Positions 58,383 through 64,000 of a DNA stretch of 64,000 nucleotides are shown here, piece by piece (within the stretch, counting starts at the first letter, position 1; the number at the start of each line of letters is the position of its first letter). The position numbers and the translations under genes were made by a program. Below the pieces are notes generated by a model that was not told where the DNA came from, did no database searches, and saw only the letters and a list, made by a program, of their open reading frames with translations. The DNA is taken from assembly GCF_046545555.1 (NCBI RefSeq), contig NZ_JBHZTH010000006.1, positions 62,001-126,000 of the forward strand, given 5' to 3'. Source of the stretch: Winogradskyella sp046545555. Its GTDB lineage: Bacteria; Bacteroidota; Bacteroidia; Flavobacteriales; Flavobacteriaceae.

Positions 58383-58907
58383 ATGTATCAAAAATATAAA
58401 AACGCAGAATTAGTAAAGCCAGGTGGATTAGATCTTAAAGATCGTTTGGTTGGAGTACAGCGTGTAACTAAAGTAACTAAAGGTGGTAGAGCATTTGGTT
58501 TTTCAGCTATAGTTGTAGTAGGTAACGAAGAAGGAGTAGTAGGCCATGGTTTAGGTAAATCTAAAGATGTTGCAACTGCAATCGCAAAAGCCATTGAGGA
58601 TAGTAAAAAGAATTTAGTAAGAATTCCTATTATTAAAGGAACGTTGCCACACGAACAGAAAGGTAAGTTTGGAGGAGCGAGAGTGAATATCATTCCTGCT
58701 GCACCAGGTACTGGTGTTATTGCAGGTGGTGCTGTAAGAACAGTTCTTGAAGCCGTTGGTGTACATGATGTATTATCAAAGTCTCAAGGTTCTTCAAACC
58801 CTCATAATGTGGTTAAAGCAACATTTGATGCTTTATTACAATTAAGAGATGCCAAATCAGTGGCAAAAGAACGTGGAATTTCACTTGAAAAAGTATTTAA
58901 AGGATAA
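58383..58907 (+). CDS. rpsE: 30S ribosomal protein S5
   Basis: S5 helps fidelity and mRNA unwinding. The 174 residues carry LKDRLVGVQRVTKVTKGGR with the loop where spectinomycin resistance changes arise, and the domain GHGLGKSKDVATAIAKAIEDSKKN. rpmD follows after 11 bases. Confidence 0.98.
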   Translation: MYQKYKNAELVKPGGLDLKDRLVGVQRVTKVTKGGRAFGFSAIVVVGNEEGVVGHGLGKSKDVATAIAKAIEDSKKNLVRIPIIKGTLPHEQKGKFGGARVNIIPAAPGTGVIAGGAVRTVLEAVGVHDVLSKSQGSSNPHNVVKATFDALLQLRDAKSVAKERGISLEKVFKG

Positions 58908-58918
58908 TCTAAGACAAC

Positions 58919-59098
58919 ATGGCAAAGATTAAAGTAAAGAAAGTAAAGAGTGCAATCAATCGGACAAAAAGACAAAAGCTAACATTATTGGCTTTAGGTT
59001 TAAAAAAGATTGGTCAAGTAGTAGAGCACGATGCCACACCAAATATCCTTGGTATGGTGAAAAAAGTTGAACACTTAGTTTCTGTAGAAGAAGCTTAA
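58919..59098 (+). CDS. rpmD: 50S ribosomal protein L30
   Basis: L30 is a small 50S protein. The frame is short (59 codons): it starts MAKIKVKKVKSAINRTKRQK, has LLALGLKKIGQVVEHD and PNILGMVKKVEHLVSV, matching the bacterial L30 family end to end. It fills the gap between rpsE (11 bases) and rplO (13 bases), as in other spc operons. Confidence 0.96.
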   Translation: MAKIKVKKVKSAINRTKRQKLTLLALGLKKIGQVVEHDATPNILGMVKKVEHLVSVEEA

Positions 59099-59111
59099 AA
59101 ATATAACTTAA

Positions 59112-59564
59112 ATGGATTTAAGTAATTTAAAACCTGCAGAAGGTTCAGTAAAAAATCAAGGAAAGCGTATTGGACGTGGTCAAGGATCAGGTAAAGGTGG
59201 TACAGCTACAAGAGGTCATAAGGGAGCAAAGTCACGTTCTGGTTATTCCAAGAAATTAGGATTTGAAGGTGGACAAATGCCTTTACAGAGACGTGTTCCT
59301 AAGTTTGGATTTACCAATATTAATCGAGTAGAATATCAAGGTGTAAACTTAGATACTTTGCAACAGTTAGTAGACGATAAAAAAATCAAGGGAAGTGTTG
59401 ATTTTGAATCTTTAGTTTCTATGGGGCTTGCTGGTAAAAATGAACTAGTTAAAATTCTAGGTAGAGGAGAGTTAAAAACTAAATTAACAGTCACTGCTCA
59501 TAAATTTACTGCTACGGCAAAAGCTGCTATTGAAGCTGCTGGTGGTGAAGCTGTAACTTTATAA
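59112..59564 (+). CDS. rplO: 50S ribosomal protein L15
   Basis: L15 is a late 50S assembly protein. The 150 residues hold the glycine-rich N-terminal extension GRGQGSGKGGTATRGHKGAKSR and FEGGQMPLQRRVPKFGF, with a globular end TAHKFTATAKAAIEAAGG. secY follows after 10 bases. Confidence 0.98.
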   Translation: MDLSNLKPAEGSVKNQGKRIGRGQGSGKGGTATRGHKGAKSRSGYSKKLGFEGGQMPLQRRVPKFGFTNINRVEYQGVNLDTLQQLVDDKKIKGSVDFESLVSMGLAGKNELVKILGRGELKTKLTVTAHKFTATAKAAIEAAGGEAVTL

Positions 59565-59574
59565 GACTATAAGG

Positions 59575-60942
59575 ATGAAAATAATAGAAACATTAAAAAA
59601 CGTCTGGAAAATCACTGAACTTAAGGATAGAATAATTCTAACCTTAGGTTTGCTTTTGGTATACCGTTTTGGTGCTCAGACTCCATTACCAGGTATAGAT
59701 ATAGATAAGCTGGGTGGTTTGCAGTCTGGTGTAGACGGAGGTATTTTAGGATTGTTAAACGCTTTTACAGGTGGTGCATTTGCTAATGCTTCTGTATTTG
59801 CTTTAGGTATAATGCCCTACATATCTGCATCTATTGTTGTTCAATTAATGGGTATTGCGATTCCTTATTTACAAAAGCTTCAAAAAGAAGGTGCAAGTGG
59901 ACAGAAGAAAATAACACAAATAACACGCTGGTTGACTATTGGTATTTGCTTAGTGCAAGCTCCAGGTTATTTAGCTAGTGTACCAGCCTTATCTGGTGCT
60001 CAATCAATGAGCGCGTTATTGGTTCCTGGTTTTTCTGAAAATATATTCTACTTTTCATCTGTAATAATCTTAGTAACGGGTTGTGTATTTGCAATGTGGC
60101 TAGGGGAAAAAATCACAGATAAAGGTATCGGTAATGGTATTTCTTTATTAATTATGGTTGGTATCATAGCAACTATGCCCCAATCATTTATCCAAAATGC
60201 AGCTTCTAGATTAGAAGGCGGCAATGGTGGATTTATGATGATATTAATAGAAATGGTTATTTGGTTTGTAATAATCTTGGCTTCAGTGTTTTTGGTAATG
60301 GCAGTAAGAAAAATTGCTGTTCAATATGCAAGAAGAACGGCTTCTGGTGGTTATGAGAAAAATGTATTTGGTTCTAGACAGTTCTTACCTTTAAAATTGA
60401 ACGCATCTGGTGTAATGCCAATTATCTTTGCTCAAGCAATTATGTTTGTACCTGGATTGATAGGACAAGCGTCTTTTTTAGAAGGTACAGATACAGGTCA
60501 GTGGTTACAAGCAGAATTTGGTAATAATTTATTTGGGTTTTGGTACAACTTAGTATTCGCTTTATTGATTATAATATTTACATATTTCTATACAGCGATT
60601 ACAGTGCCTACTAATAAAATGGCTGATGATTTGAAGAGAAGTGGTGGATTTATTCCTGGGATAAGACCTGGGACTGAAACAGCTGAATATTTAGATAAAA
60701 TAATGTCGCAAATAACCTTACCGGGATCTATTTTCTTGGCTTTGGTCGCAGTATTCCCAGCATTTGTTTTTCAATTTGCAGGGGTGCAACAAGGGTGGTC
60801 ATTGTTTTTTGGTGGTACATCCCTTTTAATTATGGTTGGTGTGGCAATTGATACAATGCAGCAGATTAATTCTTATTTGTTAAATAAGCATTATGATGGC
60901 TTGATGAAGACTGGGAAAAACAGAAAATCTGTGACCTCATAA
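59575..60942 (+). CDS. secY: Protein translocase subunit SecY
   Basis: SecY forms the channel of the Sec translocon. The 455 residues have ten membrane helices; landmarks are the plug region TPLPGIDIDKLGG, MPYISASIVVQLMG, the loop with RRTASGGYEKNVFGSRQFLPLKLNASGVMPIIFA and RPGTETAEYLDKIMSQITLPGSIFL. It is followed by an 83-base gap with a hairpin before infA. Confidence 0.98.
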   Translation: MKIIETLKNVWKITELKDRIILTLGLLLVYRFGAQTPLPGIDIDKLGGLQSGVDGGILGLLNAFTGGAFANASVFALGIMPYISASIVVQLMGIAIPYLQKLQKEGASGQKKITQITRWLTIGICLVQAPGYLASVPALSGAQSMSALLVPGFSENIFYFSSVIILVTGCVFAMWLGEKITDKGIGNGISLLIMVGIIATMPQSFIQNAASRLEGGNGGFMMILIEMVIWFVIILASVFLVMAVRKIAVQYARRTASGGYEKNVFGSRQFLPLKLNASGVMPIIFAQAIMFVPGLIGQASFLEGTDTGQWLQAEFGNNLFGFWYNLVFALLIIIFTYFYTAITVPTNKMADDLKRSGGFIPGIRPGTETAEYLDKIMSQITLPGSIFLALVAVFPAFVFQFAGVQQGWSLFFGGTSLLIMVGVAIDTMQQINSYLLNKHYDGLMKTGKNRKSVTS

Positions 60943-60963
60943 TTATAAAACTAATTTAGAGAG

Positions 60964-61010
60964 TTTGATTTTACTCAATTAGGCAAGGTTTTTGTTAATT
61001 GAAAATCAAA
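60964..61010 (+). promoter_or_regulatory. Hairpin between secY and infA, possible leader
   Basis: TTTGATTTT (60964-60972) pairs with AAAATCAAA (61002-61010); inside, CAATTA (60976-60981) pairs with TAATTG (60996-61001), leaving a 3-base bulge and a 14-base loop containing GGCAAGG. It ends 15 bases before the infA ATG. A control role is inferred from its clean two-part pairing. Confidence 0.5.
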
Positions 61011-61025
61011 TACTAAAAATTATTT

Positions 61026-61241
61026 ATGGCAAAACAAGCAGCAATAGAACAAGACGGAACAATTATCGAAGCATTATCAAATGCTATGTTTCGTGTAGAA
61101 TTAGAGAATGGTCACATTGTGACTGCACATATATCTGGTAAAATGCGTATGCATTATATTAAGTTGTTACCAGGGGATAAAGTAAAATTAGAAATGAGTC
61201 CTTATGATTTAACTAAGGCTCGTATAACTTATAGATACTAA
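61026..61241 (+). CDS. infA: Translation initiation factor IF-1
   Basis: IF-1 occupies the ribosomal A site during initiation. The 71 residues form one OB fold: MAKQAAIEQDGTIIEALSNAMFRVEL at the start and LLPGDKVKLEMSPYDLTKARITYRY at the end. It stands between the secY hairpin and rpmJ (26 bases), as in many Bacteroidota clusters. Confidence 0.98.
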   Translation: MAKQAAIEQDGTIIEALSNAMFRVELENGHIVTAHISGKMRMHYIKLLPGDKVKLEMSPYDLTKARITYRY

Positions 61242-61267
61242 AAATAGTATTTAAAAAATCGAAACAG

Positions 61268-61384
61268 ATGAAAGTAAGAGCATCAGTTAAAAAGAGAAGT
61301 GCTGATTGTAAATTGGTACGACGCAAAGGAAGACTTTACGTAATTAACAAAAAGAATCCTAGATTCAAACAAAGACAAGGATAA
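61268..61384 (+). CDS. rpmJ: 50S ribosomal protein L36, low-zinc form
   Basis: The 38 codons read MKVRASVKKRSADCKLVRRK at the start and end with KNPRFKQRQG. Only one cysteine is present, so the Cys3His zinc ribbon of many L36 proteins is missing and the zinc-free type is likely. The gene is 26 bases from infA and 103 bases from rpsM. Confidence 0.96.
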   Translation: MKVRASVKKRSADCKLVRRKGRLYVINKKNPRFKQRQG

Positions 61385-61400
61385 AAAGTAAAGAAGTCAT

Positions 61401-61484
61401 TAGTATATAGTAGTTAGACGAATCTGTTCGAAATAGAAATGTTTAGGATTCTAATAACGAAAAACTAACAGCTAAAAACTAAAA
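61401..61484. repeat. Palindromic element, copy A (upstream of rpsM)
   Basis: This segment fills most of the rpmJ-rpsM gap and is related to the segment at 61867-61956. Shared parts are AATCTGTT, GAAAT, GTTTAGGATTCTA and CTAAAAACTAAAA, in the same order and spacing. GAATC (61420-61424) and GATTC (61447-61451) can pair, with TAGT/ACTA-like ends on the outside. Confidence 0.6.
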
Positions 61485-61487
61485 AAT

Positions 61488-61862
61488 ATGGCAAGAATTG
61501 CAGGTGTAGACATACCAAAACAAAAAAGAGGTGTTATCTCTTTAACTTATATCTACGGAGTAGGTAGAAGTAGATCAAAAGAAATTTTAGCAGCGGCTAA
61601 GGTTGACGAAAGTACGAAAGTACAAGATTGGACTGATGATGAAATCGGTGCTATCCGTGATGCGGTCGGTACTTTTAAAATCGAAGGTGAATTACGTTCT
61701 GAAACACAACTAAACATTAAGCGATTAATGGATATTGGTTGTTACAGAGGTATTCGTCATAGAGCAGGTCTTCCATTAAGAGGACAACGTACTAAGAATA
61801 ACTCTCGTACTAGAAAAGGAAGAAGAAAAACAGTTGCTAACAAAAAGAAAGTAACTAAATAA
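61488..61862 (+). CDS. rpsM: 30S ribosomal protein S13
   Basis: S13 contacts the P-site tRNA and the 50S subunit. The 124 residues include MARIAGVDIPKQKRGVISL, the helix-hairpin-helix region GVGRSRSKEIL and the basic tail GQRTKNNSRTRKGRRKTVANKKK. It lies between two copies of a palindromic element. Confidence 0.98.
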   Translation: MARIAGVDIPKQKRGVISLTYIYGVGRSRSKEILAAAKVDESTKVQDWTDDEIGAIRDAVGTFKIEGELRSETQLNIKRLMDIGCYRGIRHRAGLPLRGQRTKNNSRTRKGRRKTVANKKKVTK

Positions 61863-61866
61863 TAAA

Positions 61867-61956
61867 TAGTCTTTAGTCTTTAGACGTTGGAAAGAATCTG
61901 TTTGAAATTTAAAGGTTTAGGATTCTAGCGACTATTAACTATTACTAAAAACTAAA
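61867..61956. repeat. Palindromic element, copy B (upstream of rpsK)
   Basis: Copy B resembles copy A at 61401-61484 and has the longer stem AGAATC (61893-61898)/GATTCT (61921-61926). It begins with repeated TAGTCTTTAGTCTTTAG and ends with repeated ACTA units, so both arms show short tandem repeats that are roughly inverse to one another. It occupies nearly all of the rpsM-rpsK gap. Confidence 0.6.
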
Positions 61957-61963
61957 AGTAAAC

Positions 61964-62347
61964 ATGGCAAAGTCAAGTACAAAAAAACGTAAAGTAATTG
62001 TTGATGCAATAGGGGAAGCTCATATCACAGCATCTTTTAATAATATCATCATATCTTTAACAAATAAAAAAGGTGACGTTATTTCTTGGTCATCAGCGGG
62101 TAAAATGGGTTTTAGAGGTTCTAAGAAGAACACACCTTACGCAGCACAATTAGCAGCAGAAGATGCAGCAGGTGTGGCAAAAGAAGCTGGATTAAAGAAA
62201 GTAAAAGCATACGTAAAAGGTCCAGGTAATGGTAGAGAATCTGCTATTAGATCTATACACAATGCTGGTATTGAAGTTTCAGAAATCATTGATGTTACTC
62301 CACAGCCACATAATGGATGTCGCCCTCCAAAAAGAAGAAGAGTATAA
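61964..62347 (+). CDS. rpsK: 30S ribosomal protein S11
   Basis: S11 shapes the 30S platform and the exit site. The 127 residues include DAIGEAHITASFNNIIISLTN, SSAGKMGFRGSKKNTPYAAQL and the end DVTPQPHNGCRPPKRRRV. A strong terminator-like hairpin follows 10 bases after the stop. Confidence 0.98.
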   Translation: MAKSSTKKRKVIVDAIGEAHITASFNNIIISLTNKKGDVISWSSAGKMGFRGSKKNTPYAAQLAAEDAAGVAKEAGLKKVKAYVKGPGNGRESAIRSIHNAGIEVSEIIDVTPQPHNGCRPPKRRRV

Positions 62348-62357
62348 TTTATTTAAT

Positions 62358-62401
62358 AAAAAACTAATATCGAATGTTAATACAGTTGATATTAGTTTTT
62401 T
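62358..62401 (+). terminator. Terminator-like hairpin between rpsK and rpsD
   Basis: AAAAAACTAATATC (62358-62371) and GATATTAGTTTTTT (62388-62401) form a perfect 14-bp stem with a 16-base loop, ending in six T. It sits 10 bases behind rpsK. The -33 element of the following promoter lies in its loop/stem border, so the two signals overlap. Confidence 0.8.
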
Positions 62402-62414
62402 ATATGTAAATTTG
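62386..62414 (+). promoter_or_regulatory. Promoter of rpsD-rpoA
   Basis: TTG at 62386-62388 and TAAATTTG at 62407-62414 are 18 bases apart, a complete Bacteroidota promoter. It lies inside and just behind the rpsK hairpin and predicts a transcript start about 95 bases before rpsD. Confidence 0.7.
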
Positions 62415-62443
62415 CAAATTCAAAAATAATAACAAGTATCACC

Positions 62444-62500
62444 GAGAGGTTAACGTTTGTAGAAGGATAAGCTTAAGACCTTAATTTTACAATCACTCTC
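62444..62500 (+). promoter_or_regulatory. Structured 5' leader of rpsD, possible S4 control site
   Basis: Three nested pairings fit one stem-loop: GAGAG (62444-62448)/CTCTC (62496-62500), TTGTA (62457-62461)/TACAA (62488-62492) and AAGG (62463-62466)/CCTT (62479-62482). S4 is a known autoregulator in several bacteria, so an S4-binding leader is plausible. Confidence 0.55.
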
Positions 62501-62514
62501 ATAACAAATTAAAA

Positions 62515-63120
62515 ATGGCAAGATATACTGGTCCTAAAACTAAAATAGCTCGTAAATTCGGACAAGCTATATTCGGAGATGATAAAAACTTCGAAAAAAG
62601 AAATTATCCTCCAGGACAACACGGAAATAACCGTCGTCGTGGAAAGAAATCTGAGTATGCAATCCAGCTAATGGAGAAGCAAAAAGCTAAATATACTTAT
62701 GGTGTATTAGAAAAGCAATTCAGAAACATGTTTAAAAGAGCAACTGCTGCTCAAGGCATCACAGGTGAAGTATTATTACAATTATGTGAATCTCGTTTAG
62801 ATAACGTGGTTTTTAGAATGGGTATTTCTCCAACAAGAAGTGGTGCTAGACAATTAGTTTCTCACAGACACATTACGGTAAATGGTGAAAAGGTAAACAT
62901 TCCGTCTTACCAATTAAAAGCTGGTGATGTTGTAGGTGTAAGAGAAAAATCTAAATCATTAGAAGCTATTCAAAATTCATTATCTAACTCTAGTAATGTT
63001 TACGAATGGATTACTTGGAATAATGATACTATGAATGGTACATATGTTGCTGTTCCTGCAAGAATTCAGATTCCAGAACAAATCAACGAACAATTTATCG
63101 TTGAACTTTACTCTAAATAA
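62515..63120 (+). CDS. rpsD: 30S ribosomal protein S4
   Basis: S4 starts 30S assembly and controls accuracy at the S4-S5 interface. The 201 residues have the zinc-free N-terminus ARYTGPKTKIARKFG and the S4 RNA-binding domain (ESRLDNVVFRMGISPTRSGARQLVSHRHITVNGEKVNIPSY) near residues 88-130. It has its own promoter and leader. rpoA starts 93 bases later. Confidence 0.98.
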   Translation: MARYTGPKTKIARKFGQAIFGDDKNFEKRNYPPGQHGNNRRRGKKSEYAIQLMEKQKAKYTYGVLEKQFRNMFKRATAAQGITGEVLLQLCESRLDNVVFRMGISPTRSGARQLVSHRHITVNGEKVNIPSYQLKAGDVVGVREKSKSLEAIQNSLSNSSNVYEWITWNNDTMNGTYVAVPARIQIPEQINEQFIVELYSK

Positions 63121-63150
63121 TAAATTAATCATATTGGTATTTAGCCAAAG

Positions 63151-63179
63151 GATTTATAGGTATTCTTCACTTATAAATC
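63151..63179 (+). promoter_or_regulatory. Hairpin upstream of rpoA
   Basis: GATTTATA and TATAAATC form a perfect 8-bp stem around a 13-base loop in the 93-base rpsD-rpoA gap. It has no T run, so a terminator is unlikely; it could be a processing or control site. Confidence 0.35.
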
Positions 63180-63213
63180 GCGCAACTAAGTAACAATTAA
63201 AACGAAGAAAAAT

Positions 63214-64000
63214 ATGGCAATTTTAAATTTTCAAAAACCTGATAAAGTAATCATGATTGATTCTACTGATTTCGAAGGTAAATTCGAGTTCAGACCGTTA
63301 GAGCCAGGATATGGATTAACAGTAGGTAATGCTTTACGAAGAGTGTTATTATCTTCCTTAGAAGGTTTTGCAATTACTTCAGTAAGAATAGAAAGTGTAG
63401 ATCATGAGTTTTCTACAATTTCTGGTGTAGTTGAAGATGTTACTGAAATGATTTTAAACTTAAAGCAAGTAAACTTTAAGCGTCAAATAGATGAAATAGA
63501 TAATGAAACTGTTACGATTTCTATTTCAGGACAAGAGCAAATTACAGCGGGTGACTTTCAGAAATTTATTTCAGGCTTCCAAGTATTAAATACAGATTTA
63601 GTTATCTGTAACTTAGATCCTAAAGTAAATATCAATATGGAATTAACTATCGAGAAAGGTAGAGGTTATGTTCCTGCTGAAGAAAATAAGAAAGCTTCTG
63701 CGCCAATCGGTACTATTTTTACAGATTCAATTTACACTCCTATAAAGAATGTAAAGTATAGCATAGAAAATTTTCGTGTTGAGCAAAAAACAGATTACGA
63801 GAAATTAGTTTTCGAAATTAGAACTGATGGATCAATTAACCCAAAAGATGCGTTAACTGAGGCTGCTAAGATATTAATTCACCATTTCATGCTATTCTCT
63901 GATGAGCGCATAACTCTCGAGGCAGATGAAATTGCACAGACTGAAACTTATGATGAAGAATCACTTCACATGAGACAATTATTGAAAACTAAGTTAGTTG
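63214..64000 (+). CDS. rpoA: RNA polymerase alpha subunit (partial, 3' end outside window)
   Basis: The first 262 codons are present: MAILNFQKPDKVIMIDSTDF, the dimerisation helix GYGLTVGNALRRVLLSSLEG and the insert with GRGYVPAEENK. The alpha N-terminal domain ends near PKDALTEAAKILIHHFMLF. The C-terminal domain that contacts promoter DNA and activators begins about where the window ends. Alpha starts polymerase assembly. rplQ is expected to follow outside the window. Confidence 0.98.
   Translation, partial: MAILNFQKPDKVIMIDSTDFEGKFEFRPLEPGYGLTVGNALRRVLLSSLEGFAITSVRIESVDHEFSTISGVVEDVTEMILNLKQVNFKRQIDEIDNETVTISISGQEQITAGDFQKFISGFQVLNTDLVICNLDPKVNINMELTIEKGRGYVPAEENKKASAPIGTIFTDSIYTPIKNVKYSIENFRVEQKTDYEKLVFEIRTDGSINPKDALTEAAKILIHHFMLFSDERITLEADEIAQTETYDEESLHMRQLLKTKLV

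Noticed and set aside
62229..62429. Frame running from rpsK into the rpsK-rpsD gap
   Set aside because: It overlaps rpsK in another frame and then crosses a terminator hairpin and promoter; no protein features.

Overview
The window is a piece of a Bacteroidota chromosome, most likely family Flavobacteriaceae; genus is not assigned. The support is: AT-rich DNA; promoters of the Bacteroidota type (TTG, 18-19 bases, TAnnTTTG) in front of many operons; few Shine-Dalgarno sequences; a secreted protein with a type IX secretion (T9SS) C-terminal sorting domain; many lipoproteins; and one long ribosomal-protein cluster (rpsL-rpsG-fusA-rpsJ...rpsD-rpoA) with no tuf gene between fusA and rpsJ. No tRNA, rRNA, CRISPR array, insertion sequence or phage gene was seen. 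The longest gene-free stretches are about 150-230 bases, so this is a dense, mostly ordinary chromosome segment with a few accessory islands.

Left part (1-13.6 kb). On the minus strand a GbsR/MarR-type regulator heads a small cassette of two membrane proteins, a SAM-dependent methyltransferase and a lipoprotein cut by the window edge. Two nearly identical 28-bp palindromes sit in front of the regulator and in front of the first membrane gene, so autoregulation and cassette control are likely. Next come an M3 peptidase (Dcp) and purE-purK. On the plus strand a hypoxanthine phosphoribosyltransferase-adenylate kinase fusion, obg, a potassium-channel-like protein, a DUF4136 lipoprotein, a DinB-like protein and a large DoxX-like lipoprotein follow.

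Middle part (13.6-38.9 kb). A stand-alone DoxX protein and a giant alpha-2-macroglobulin with an intact thioester lie on the minus strand. On the plus strand are a TPR protein, a TetR-regulated ABC/HlyD/TolC export operon whose ABC ATPase domain is strongly degenerate, a lipoprotein beta-carbonic anhydrase and the peptidoglycan-recycling ligase Mpl. A minus-strand block then carries a LysM-type amidase, two VOC proteins with an AraC regulator, an orphan Imm53 immunity protein, a triple-repeat T9SS cargo, a WG-repeat protein, an unusual PLP enzyme, a dienelactone hydrolase, PaiB and a DUF1569 protein.

Right part (38.9-64 kb). radC, a deacetylase-like protein and a YjjG-type phosphatase form a translationally coupled operon, followed by rarA, a rhomboid protease, rlmB and an Omp85-family protein. 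From 47.2 kb to the end runs the merged str-S10-spc-alpha ribosomal cluster with secY, infA and rpoA (cut by the window edge). Several intergenic gaps in it (rpsJ/rplC, rpsN/rpsH, secY/infA, rpmJ/rpsM, rpsM/rpsK, rpsK/rpsD, rpsD/rpoA) hold inverted repeats that look like leaders, terminators or a duplicated palindromic element. These, the paired GbsR operators and the degenerate ABC exporter are the most interesting signals.
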